Below are positions 7,279-13,487 of a stretch of 18,116 bases of DNA, in pieces. This DNA is from Pyrinomonadaceae bacterium (GTDB lineage Bacteria > Acidobacteriota > Blastocatellia > Pyrinomonadales > Pyrinomonadaceae). The number at the start of each line of letters is the position of its first letter. Position 1 is the first letter of the stretch. Under the pieces are notes generated by a model, which was given only the letters and a program-made list of their open reading frames with translations, was not told the origin of the DNA and made no database searches. Made by a program: the position numbers and the translations under genes. The stretch is taken from positions 1-18,116 of the forward strand of contig JAGOWF010000014.1 of NCBI GenBank assembly GCA_018060305.1. Direction: 5' to 3'.

Positions 7279-7611
7279 TCAGCTCGCAGCGCGATCTGCA
7301 GTTACTGGTTTCGCGTATGCCTTCCGTGCTTTGAGAAAGATCGTTTTGAGTATCAGGCGTCCTTTAGTGCCCGCATGCGCCAGATCGAACTCGTATGTAT
7401 ACTGTCCGGCCGAAAGGCGTTTGCACACATCGTCGGCAAGGTGAAATGTCATTGCGTCGGCATAGTGGCCCAGAGATTCATCTGCATGCCCAAGCAATTC
7501 GTTCTCGTCACCAATGAGATAGACGGGAACATTCTCTGTGAGCGAGTCGCATCTGGAGTAGATCTCCCCCAGGACGCGCCTTCGTGTTAATGATAGTGGG
7601 CTAAATGACAT
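7279..7611 (-). CDS. Unrecognised 110-residue protein, possible last gene of the BMC operon
   Basis: A 110-residue soluble, mixed alpha/beta protein with no signal peptide or membrane segment. Readable stretches include VPVYLIGDENELLGHADESLGHYADAMTFHLADDVCKRLSAG and FDLAHAGTKGRLILKTIFLKARKAY. I prefer this strand to a 71-residue plus-strand frame across the same bases. Here the third codon positions vary as expected for coding sequence, and the protein has balanced composition with alternating strand and helix patterns. A purine run (GAAAGAAG) abuts the ATG, a weak ribosome-binding site. It is convergent with the VCBS gene (21-base gap). It shares a strand with the microcompartment genes but lies 212 bases after the last one, so operon membership is uncertain. 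No function can be assigned. Confidence 0.6.
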   Translation of the reverse strand: MSFSPLSLTRRRVLGEIYSRCDSLTENVPVYLIGDENELLGHADESLGHYADAMTFHLADDVCKRLSAGQYTYEFDLAHAGTKGRLILKTIFLKARKAYAKPVTADRAAS

Positions 7612-7823
7612 CTTCTTTCGTCCAGAGCGGAAATGGATGATCGTCGATCTGGCTTGGATCTCTCTGCAAGGTAGGACACGTCGGAACTAACGGCCGCTCT
7701 CAAACTTATCCAAAGATCACTAAAAAAGCGTAACGATCGATCACAACTTCATGAGCGACGGATCGCACATCTACGTTGACAGGTATCCGGCTCCTAAGCA
7801 AGGTGACGATACAGTTCTTTCCG

Positions 7824-8144
7824 CTATCCCTCGGGCATGCTCCCCGATATTTTCTTTCGCGTCGTCTCGCCGGTTTTGAGGACCGGGATGCCTTCTTCGA
7901 CCTCAACGTGCGGGCTGGGGATGACGTGGACGGCGGTAACAGTGCCAATCCTGCGAGCGGCAGCGGCGCCGGCGTCAACGGCGGCTTTGACGGCCCCGAC
8001 CTCGCCGCGGACGATGGCCGTGACCAGGCCGGCGTCGATCCTCTCGTAGCCGACGAGTTCGACGTTCGCGGTCTTTACCATTGCGTCAGCGGCCTCGATC
8101 ATTGCCACGAGGCCAAAACATTCCACCATTCCGAGTGCTTGCAT
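7824..8144 (-). CDS. BMC-H hexameric microcompartment shell protein (second copy)
   Basis: A 106-residue protein covering one BMC domain (PF00936), the PduA/EutM/CcmK type that forms hexameric shell tiles. It opens with MQALGMVE and continues AADAMVKTANVELVGYERIDAGLVTAIVRGEVGAVKAAVDAGAAAARRIG, ending the domain with HVIPSPH. The pore-loop position, usually GSG or GAG, reads DAG here, which would place an acidic ring at the hexamer pore. The family's usual Arg in HVIPRPH is Ser. A 20-residue tail follows the domain and ends RKKISGSMPEG. I start at 8144 because AGAGG lies four bases upstream. An earlier ATG at 8162 would run into the zinc-ribbon gene. Its ribosome-binding site overlaps the stop of that gene, so translation is probably coupled. 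Confidence 0.93.
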   Translation of the reverse strand: MQALGMVECFGLVAMIEAADAMVKTANVELVGYERIDAGLVTAIVRGEVGAVKAAVDAGAAAARRIGTVTAVHVIPSPHVEVEEGIPVLKTGETTRKKISGSMPEG

Positions 8145-8151
8145 AATTCCT

Positions 8152-8472
8152 CTACCAATCAACCATCATCAGCACGACAACCAGCGCAAAAACCGCTATG
8201 ACGACCGCGATAATAAGTGTCAGCCGAGCACCCTCGCCGTTTGTCGGTTCCCAAATATATTCGGCCGTTTTGCGATGGGCAACGCGTGCCCGTTTTCGTT
8301 CGGTCGCTGCCGCCGCGAGCTTGTCCGATCCATCGGGGGAATGGCCATTTTTCGCGGCATCCGGTTCCTCGGCAACCACACGCGTTCCGCAGTTGTAGCA
8401 AAACAGCGTGTCCTCGCGGACGTCAACTCCGCAACTGTCACACACCTCTTTTTCCAGTACCGTTTCAGCCAT
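8152..8472 (-). CDS. Zinc-ribbon protein with C-terminal membrane anchor, in the BMC operon
   Basis: A 106-residue protein. Residues 11-28 form a four-cysteine zinc ribbon (CDSC at 11-14 and CYNC at 25-28, then GTRV). A charged, Ala/Lys/Arg-rich linker covers about 29-80. Residues about 83-104 are one hydrophobic helix (LTLIIAVVIAVFALVVVLMM) ending in VDW. There is no N-terminal signal peptide, so it should be tail-anchored with the zinc ribbon in the cytoplasm. It sits between the aldehyde dehydrogenase stop (two bases upstream of its ATG) and the second BMC-H gene (seven bases downstream), so it belongs to the operon. Zinc-ribbon membrane proteins are common in bacteria, but I know of none as a standard microcompartment part. 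The function is unknown; membrane tethering or protein contact is an inference. Confidence 0.85.
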   Translation of the reverse strand: MAETVLEKEVCDSCGVDVREDTLFCYNCGTRVVAEEPDAAKNGHSPDGSDKLAAAATERKRARVAHRKTAEYIWEPTNGEGARLTLIIAVVIAVFALVVVLMMVDW

Positions 8473-8474
8473 CG

Positions 8475-10190
8475 CTAAACTGTTGCAAACACGTCTTTTT
8501 CCTCACCAAGATCACGCGCAGACGGCGTCAGGATCGTCTTCTTTGAGATGTATATCTTCTCGCCGTTCGCAACGGCCCGCCGCACGTCGTCCTCGCTCAC
8601 AAACTCCACCGGCGTGATCGGAATAGGCTTTTGGACCGCATTCTCCGGCGTGATCTCGTGAACAACTGCTTTCGGTTCCGGTTTTGCTTCGGGTGTCGGC
8701 TCCGGCATCGGAGTCGGCATTTCGGCCATCTTCTTACTCAGAAAACTGTCAACGATTGCCGCGATATCTTCACGCTTTGGCGGCGTTCGCACCGTAGGTG
8801 CGGCTGCCACGGCTGACGGCTGGCCGCTGGCCGCTGACAGCTTATTTATCGGCTTCGTCTCAAACGCCACGCGCTTGATATCCATCAGGTGAAGCGGCGA
8901 GATGTTGTCAGACGTGACGTTGCCGCCCCACGAACCGCAGCCGAGCGTCATCGACGGCGGAAGTTCAGTCGTCAACCCGATCGCTCCGTGCGTAGTCGGC
9001 GAATTGATGATCACACGGGCAGCAGGCATCTGCTTCCCAAAGCGAACAGCTGCGTCGCGGTCCTGCGTGTGCATCCCCGCAGTGTGGCCCATTCCACCAA
9101 ATCGGAGTATCTCCTCACAGCGATCGGCCCCTGCCTCAACTCCATCCGCGACAAAAAATGCGAGCGTAGGTGACAGTTTCTCGACCGACCACGGAAACTC
9201 ACGCCCGACGCCGCCGCAATCTGCCAAGAGACAGCGTGTGCCATCAGGTATGGATATCCCGGCGAGGTCTGCTATGTATTTAGCCGACCTGCCGACGATG
9301 CCAGCGTTGAGTGTGCGTTGCGGAGTAAGCAGAACGTTTGCAACGGCGTCAGCCTCGGCGGAATTCAGAAAATGTCCGCCCTGACGGGTAAAATGTTCTC
9401 TAACTTGCGCTTCGATCGGAGCGTCGCAAACCACCGACTGCTCCGACGCGCATATCGTGCCATTGTCAAAGCATGTGCCCGTCAGTATGTCGGCCACGGC
9501 TTTTTCGACGCCGGCCGAACGCTCGATAAACACAGGCACATTCCCCGGCCCAACCCCAAACGCAGGTTTGCCAGACGAATATGCCGCGCGGACGAGGCCC
9601 GTGCCGCCGGTCGCCAAGATGACTGCCGTCTTCTTGTGCTTCATCAAAGCCTCAGTGCCCTCGATGGTCGAGGTCGTGAGGCATGTGACCGCATCGGCGG
9701 GCAAGCCCGCCTGTATGCCGGCTTCGCGCATGACGCGGGTCGTCTCGCCAATGCACTGTGCGGCTGACGGATGCGGCGACAGAACGATTGTGTTGCGCGA
9801 TTTGATCGCGATGATGATCTTGTAAATGGCCGTCGATGTGGGGTTTGTTGACGGAATGATCGCGGCAACGACGCCTCGGGGACTGGCGATCTCGACCACA
9901 TTGCCGTCGTCACTCACAACGCCAACGGTCTTTAGCGGCTTAAAGGCATTCCACACGTCCTCGGCCGCAAAGCGGTTCTTCTCGCGTTTGTCCTCAGCCT
10001 TGCCAAAGCCCGTCTCGTCATGAGCGAGCTTGCCAAGGCGCGCCGATTCAGCCAGCGCGACGCTCGCCATCGCGTCGCAGATCACATCGATCTTTGACTG
10101 ATCAAACTGCGCGACGGCCTGAAAGGCAAACGACGCGGCCTCAACCGCGTCGCGTGCTTCTTGTTGAGCTATTAGGTCATTGTCGCCCAT
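8475..10190 (-). CDS. CoA-acylating aldehyde dehydrogenase (EutE/PduP/AdhE-N type) with long C-terminal extension
   Basis: Converts an aldehyde plus CoA and NAD+ to acyl-CoA and NADH, the core reaction of metabolosomes. Residues 1-450 are the aldehyde dehydrogenase fold, closest by eye to the N-terminal half of AdhE: STNPTSTAIYK (114-124), ATGGTGLVRAAYSSGKPA (193-210) and the active site DNGTICASEQ with catalytic Cys247. After residue 450 comes an Ala/Pro linker and an amphipathic helix, about 472-490 (REDIAAIVDSFLSKKMAE), that looks like an encapsulation peptide. A Pro/Glu-rich spacer (491-507) follows. The last 45 residues (FVSEDDVRRAVANGEKIYISKK...TPSARDLGEE) look like a small separate module. 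The usual family length is about 450-500; this is 571. I prefer the ATG at 10190 over a TTG at 10199; neither has a clear ribosome-binding site. It begins 53 bases after the first BMC-H gene. Confidence 0.92.
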   Translation of the reverse strand: MGDNDLIAQQEARDAVEAASFAFQAVAQFDQSKIDVICDAMASVALAESARLGKLAHDETGFGKAEDKREKNRFAAEDVWNAFKPLKTVGVVSDDGNVVEIASPRGVVAAIIPSTNPTSTAIYKIIIAIKSRNTIVLSPHPSAAQCIGETTRVMREAGIQAGLPADAVTCLTTSTIEGTEALMKHKKTAVILATGGTGLVRAAYSSGKPAFGVGPGNVPVFIERSAGVEKAVADILTGTCFDNGTICASEQSVVCDAPIEAQVREHFTRQGGHFLNSAEADAVANVLLTPQRTLNAGIVGRSAKYIADLAGISIPDGTRCLLADCGGVGREFPWSVEKLSPTLAFFVADGVEAGADRCEEILRFGGMGHTAGMHTQDRDAAVRFGKQMPAARVIINSPTTHGAIGLTTELPPSMTLGCGSWGGNVTSDNISPLHLMDIKRVAFETKPINKLSAASGQPSAVAAAPTVRTPPKREDIAAIVDSFLSKKMAEMPTPMPEPTPEAKPEPKAVVHEITPENAVQKPIPITPVEFVSEDDVRRAVANGEKIYISKKTILTPSARDLGEEKDVFATV

Positions 10191-10243
10191 AGCAAGCAAA
10201 GAGAGGCCGCCGCGTCACGAGGATCAACGGCCTTACGTGTGGT

Positions 10244-10642
10244 CTAAGCCTTGGTTTTCCCTTTATTTCCGGCTGTGGTCCCCGACGCCGAACCTGCCGC
10301 GCCGGCACCGAGTTGACGACCGCCGCCGCCCTGCAGGGCCTTTTCGTCGGGGCTGTAACCGACCGCGCCGCCCTTAGGCAGGACGCGCTCGACCTCATTG
10401 TGCGGCCGCGGGATCACGTGAACACTGATAAGCTCGCCCACACGCCTTGCCGCCGCCGCGCCGGCATCTGTAGCGGCTTTCACCGCACCGACGTCGCCTC
10501 GCACGAAGATGGTAACGTAGCCCGCACCGATATATTCTTTACCGATAAGTCTAACGTTTGCAGCCTTTACCATTGCGTCGGCTGCCTCGACAGCCCCGAC
10601 AAAGCCTTTTGTCTCGACCATACCGAGAGCTTCTAAACTCAT
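10244..10642 (-). CDS. BMC-H shell protein with Gly/Ala-rich C-terminal tail (first gene of operon)
   Basis: A 132-residue protein. The first 90 residues are a canonical BMC domain very like PduA/EutM: MSLEALGMVETKGFVGAVEAADAMVKAANVRLIG, then YIGAGYVTIFVRGDVGAVKAATDAGAAAARRVGE and HVIPRPHNEVERVLPKG. The pore loop reads GAG, as in transporting metabolosome hexamers. The tail of about 40 residues is rich in Gly, Ala and Lys (GGGGRQLGAGAAGSASGTT...KGKTKA), probably disordered and basic, and longer than PduA needs. The ATG has a strong ribosome-binding site (GAGG, nine bases upstream). It lies just downstream of a good sigma-70 promoter (10676-10703), so it heads the operon and should be the most abundant product. 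It is clearly paralogous to the second BMC-H gene but differs in the pore, the edge and the tail. Confidence 0.95.
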   Translation of the reverse strand: MSLEALGMVETKGFVGAVEAADAMVKAANVRLIGKEYIGAGYVTIFVRGDVGAVKAATDAGAAAARRVGELISVHVIPRPHNEVERVLPKGGAVGYSPDEKALQGGGGRQLGAGAAGSASGTTAGNKGKTKA

Positions 10643-10675
10643 TGATGATTCCTCACTTTTTGGATTGCTCTACCG

Positions 10676-10703
10676 ATAATAATATACGTCGCCCTAATGC
10701 CAA
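10676..10703 (-). promoter_or_regulatory. Sigma-70-like promoter of the BMC operon
   Basis: On the minus strand TTGGCA (10703-10698) and TATTAT (10681-10676) are 16 bases apart, each with one mismatch to consensus. The predicted transcript would start near 10669, giving a leader of about 27 bases that contains the strong ribosome-binding site of the first BMC-H gene. Three 7-bp direct repeats sit immediately upstream and touch the -35. Confidence 0.65.
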
Positions 10704-10722
10704 AACGCAATACGCAAAACGC
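10702..10722. repeat. Three tandem 7-bp repeats next to the BMC promoter
   Basis: AAAACGC (10702-10708), AATACGC (10709-10715) and AAAACGC (10716-10722) are adjacent with no gaps. Read toward the BMC genes they are GCGTTTT, GCGTATT, GCGTTTT. They overlap the edge of the -35 element, a position suited to an activator or repressor. Seven-base spacing is not a full helical turn, so they could also be a chance or slippage product. Confidence 0.4.
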
Positions 10723-10764
10723 GTCTTGTCATACGGGCTGCACCGCTAAATCATTGTAAATCAA

Positions 10765-10794
10765 TTGACATTCCGCGAACAGGAAAGCTATATT
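10765..10794 (+). promoter_or_regulatory. Sigma-70 promoter for the RodZ-like gene
   Basis: TTGACA (10765-10770, perfect -35) and TATATT (10789-10794, five of six) are 18 bases apart. Transcription would start near 10801, about 49 bases before the ATG at 10850. This promoter and the BMC promoter diverge from the same 207-base intergenic region. Confidence 0.75.
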
Positions 10795-10849
10795 TCAAGT
10801 CAAAGAACGTCGTCGTTTTCGCACTCGCAACTCGTTCGGATACTTACCA

Positions 10850-11872
10850 ATGTCGATGACTCTGGGAGAAAAATTGCGGCAGGCCCGTGAGGCGCGGGGC
10901 TTTACGCTCAACGATATAGCCGAACAGACTCGAATCTCTGGGCTTTATCTGGAATCGATCGAGAACGATGACTACCGCGTACTTCCCGGCGGCATCTTTA
11001 ACAAGGGCTTTGTAAAATCCTACGCAAAATGTGTCGGCATCAAGGAGGAAGAGGCCCTAAGCGATTATTCGCAGTTAATGGCTAACGCTCAGATCGCGGA
11101 GGAATCAGAGCTAAGGCTCTACAAGCCTGAGGTTCTAACAGACGACCGCACTGGCCCATCCATGACGCCGACGATCATCACCGCCCTTGTAATCCTGGGA
11201 TTGATGACCGGCGGTATCTTGCTTCTCCTTAATTACTTACAACGCCCGGCAGAAGAAGCGGACATGAACTCAACGTCCCGGCCGAGCGCGAGTGCATCCC
11301 CGGAAACACCTGCGAACGCCGAAACTACGGGCATACCCGATATGGCAACGCTTGCTGTGGAGCTAAAGGCGACTAACCCCGTAACCGTGCTGGCAACGGT
11401 TGATAGCGAGCCGCAAAAAAAGTCCGATGTCGCCGCAGGCTCGTCAGTCAGCTTCTCGCCAAAGGAGAGCCTCACGCTAAGTTACAACCGCTGGAACGCA
11501 CCTAATGTGCAGCTTTCGATAAATGGAAAAGCGATCACGCTCCCGGCCGAACCGCTCGACCCAAAGGACCGCGACCGAATCATCTTCACGATCTCGCACG
11601 AAAACCTCGCTCAGATATGGAATACCGGTGCGATCTCTACCTCAGTGCCGCCCGTCGAAACTCAAGCTGATGCGAACACAGCGCCGCCACCGAATACGTC
11701 CATTACGACAATTCCCCCCGCGACAGTTAGCTCGCCTGCGCGGCCAACACCTGCCCCACGGCCAAGCGCCGCGATCAATGGGGCAACAACGCCCGCAAAG
11801 ACGCCCGCTCCGAAACCCGCGAATGCCGCGCGGTCGGCGCCAACACCTGCCAAGACCGCTACAAACAATTAG
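10850..11872 (+). CDS. RodZ-like helix-turn-helix membrane protein
   Basis: A 340-residue single-pass protein. Residues 4-70 form the HTH_25-type helix-turn-helix (LGEKLRQAREARGFTLNDIAEQTRISGLYLESIENDDYRVLPGGIFNKGFVKSYAK), the conserved cytoplasmic part of RodZ and related proteins. One transmembrane helix follows at about 107-129. A beta-rich DUF4115-like domain lies at about 166-250 (AVELKATNPVTVLATVD...LSYNRWNAPNVQLSINGKAI). The last 80 residues are a Pro/Ala/Thr tail. RodZ links MreB to the elongation machinery in rod-shaped cells; that role here is inferred from architecture. The start at 10850 has GGA nine bases upstream; a second ATG at 10856 is also possible. The promoter at 10765-10794 drives it. 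guaB follows after 66 bases. Confidence 0.85.
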   Translation: MSMTLGEKLRQAREARGFTLNDIAEQTRISGLYLESIENDDYRVLPGGIFNKGFVKSYAKCVGIKEEEALSDYSQLMANAQIAEESELRLYKPEVLTDDRTGPSMTPTIITALVILGLMTGGILLLLNYLQRPAEEADMNSTSRPSASASPETPANAETTGIPDMATLAVELKATNPVTVLATVDSEPQKKSDVAAGSSVSFSPKESLTLSYNRWNAPNVQLSINGKAITLPAEPLDPKDRDRIIFTISHENLAQIWNTGAISTSVPPVETQADANTAPPPNTSITTIPPATVSSPARPTPAPRPSAAINGATTPAKTPAPKPANAARSAPTPAKTATNN

Positions 11873-11927
11873 TTTTTATCTTAGTCTGAGGCCGGCGTCC
11901 GCGATTAGTGTCACGGCTATTTTTGTA

Positions 11928-11933
11928 TATAAT
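11928..11933 (+). promoter_or_regulatory. -10 element placed for leaderless transcription of guaB
   Basis: A perfect TATAAT ends six bases before the guaB ATG (11939), so transcription would start at or within a base of the start codon. No Shine-Dalgarno-like purine run lies before the ATG. The -35 is weak (TTAGTG at 11905-11910 with a 17-base spacer). Readthrough from the rodZ-like gene is the alternative source of guaB mRNA. Confidence 0.45.
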
Positions 11934-11938
11934 TAACT

Positions 11939-13408
11939 ATGGAGATCACTCAGATTACCGAAGGCCTGACATTTGACGACGTTTTGCTCGTTCCGGCCTA
12001 TTCCGAGATACTACCGGCTGACGCGGACACGCGCACCCGCTTTTCTCGAAACATCCAGCTGAATATCCCTCTGTGTTCATCGGCGATGGACACCGTCACC
12101 GAGGCGGCGCTTGCTATTGCGCTCGCGCAGCAAGGCGGAATTGGAGTAATTCACAAGAATTTTGCCATCGAACAGCAGGCCGAAGAGGTCGATAAGGTAA
12201 AACGCTCCGAATCCGGCATGATCGTCGATCCGGTTACGATTCACGAGAACGCACTTGTGTCTGAGGCCCTCGCGATCATGGGCCGATATAAGATCAGCGG
12301 CGTTCCGGTGACTGATGCCGCGGGCTTGCTCGTCGGAATCATCACAAACCGCGACCTGCGCTTTGAAACCAGGTCCGATATTCCCGTGTCAGAGATCATG
12401 ACTCCGCAGCCATTGGTGACGGTGCCCGTCGGCACGACGCTCGACGAGGCAAAGGTCAAGCTGCAGAAACACCGCATCGAGAAGCTGCTCGTCGTTGACG
12501 ACGACGGCCATCTGAAAGGCCTGATCACGGTCAAGGACATCCAAAAGGCCATCAACTTCCCGACCGCCGCAAAAGATGAGCTTGGCCGGCTGCGTTGTGC
12601 CGCTGCCATTGGAGCGACCGGCGACTATATGGAACGGGCCTCCGAGTTGGTCAACGCCCGCGCCGACGCTATCGTGATCGACACGGCCCATGGGCACAGC
12701 TCGCGAGTGATCGAGGCTGTAAGGGCTGTCAAATCACAGTTTCCCGAGATCGAGGTCGTCGCGGGCAACGTCGCGACCGCCGATGCAACGAATGCTCTCA
12801 TCAAGGCAGGCGTTGATGCCGTTAAGATCGGTATCGGCCCCGGATCGATCTGTACAACACGCGTCGTCACCGGTGCGGGCGTGCCACAGGTCAGCGCCAT
12901 CGTTGAGTGTGTAAATGCCGCAAAGGGATCAGGCGTGCCCGTCATTGCCGACGGCGGCGTCAAATTCTCTGGCGATGTCGCCAAAGCGATCGCCGCCGGT
13001 GCTGACAGCGTGATGATCGGCTCGCTTTTCGCCGGGACCGAGGAAGCTCCTGGCGAGGTCATTCTCTTCCAGGGCCGCAACTTTAAGACCTATCGCGGGA
13101 TGGGATCGCTTGGGGCTATGAAACAGGGCTCAAGTGATCGCTACGCTCAGGAGGCAACCGCTACTGACTCAAAATACATTCCCGAGGGCATAGAGGGCCG
13201 TGTAGCCTACAAAGGAACGGTCGGCGAAATGGTCACCCAGCTCGTCGGCGGCCTGCGTTCAGGGATGGGCTATACAGGCTGCCGAACGATCACAGAATTG
13301 CAGACGAATGCAAAATTTGTCCGCATCACGTCCGCCGGTCTTCGCGAATCACACGTCCACGACGTCATCATCACAAAAGAGGCCCCGAATTATCGTTTGG
13401 AATCCTGA
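11939..13408 (+). CDS. guaB: Inosine-5'-monophosphate dehydrogenase
   Basis: Oxidises IMP to XMP with NAD+, the committed step of guanine nucleotide synthesis, in the cytoplasm. At 489 residues it is full length. It opens with the typical LTFDDVLLVPAYSEILP and CSSAMDTVTEAALAIALAQQGGIGVIHKN. Two CBS domains interrupt the barrel at about 92-210 (MIVDPVTI..., then MTPQPLVTVPVGTTLDEA...). The catalytic loop GIGPGSICTTRVVTGAGVPQ carries Cys305. The glycine-rich phosphate site (ADGGVKFSGDVAKAIAAGADSVMIGS) and the flap GRNFKTYRGMGSLGAM...DRY are intact. The C-terminal GGLRSGMGYTGCRTI is also standard. The ATG at 11939 has no ribosome-binding site but has TATAAT immediately upstream (see that feature). 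The 66-base gap after the rodZ-like gene leaves cotranscription possible. Confidence 0.98.
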   Translation: MEITQITEGLTFDDVLLVPAYSEILPADADTRTRFSRNIQLNIPLCSSAMDTVTEAALAIALAQQGGIGVIHKNFAIEQQAEEVDKVKRSESGMIVDPVTIHENALVSEALAIMGRYKISGVPVTDAAGLLVGIITNRDLRFETRSDIPVSEIMTPQPLVTVPVGTTLDEAKVKLQKHRIEKLLVVDDDGHLKGLITVKDIQKAINFPTAAKDELGRLRCAAAIGATGDYMERASELVNARADAIVIDTAHGHSSRVIEAVRAVKSQFPEIEVVAGNVATADATNALIKAGVDAVKIGIGPGSICTTRVVTGAGVPQVSAIVECVNAAKGSGVPVIADGGVKFSGDVAKAIAAGADSVMIGSLFAGTEEAPGEVILFQGRNFKTYRGMGSLGAMKQGSSDRYAQEATATDSKYIPEGIEGRVAYKGTVGEMVTQLVGGLRSGMGYTGCRTITELQTNAKFVRITSAGLRESHVHDVIITKEAPNYRLES

Positions 13409-13487
13409 TCTTTCGGGTGCGAAAAACTGGGTTTTGGAGTATGATTATCGTTTTGGGGAACATAGCTTAAATTTGAGGAGTACTATC

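Noticed and set aside
7375..7590. Plus-strand 71-residue frame
   Set aside because: It lies opposite a longer minus-strand frame with better coding character and has no ribosome-binding site.
7706..7978. Minus-strand 90-residue frame overlapping the second BMC-H gene
   Set aside because: Arg/Ser/Pro-rich composition, mostly in a shifted frame of the BMC-H gene, and no ribosome-binding site.
8889..9825. Several plus-strand frames opposite the aldehyde dehydrogenase
   Set aside because: They are shadows of a strongly supported minus-strand enzyme and show no domain or start signal.
10702..10722. CRISPR-like array
   Set aside because: Units are 7 bases with no spacers; this is at most an operator array.
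13308..13487. N-terminal extension of the M28 peptidase into guaB
   Set aside because: The extension overlaps the end of guaB, lacks a signal peptide, and the ATG at 13488 has a strong ribosome-binding site and starts the signal peptide.
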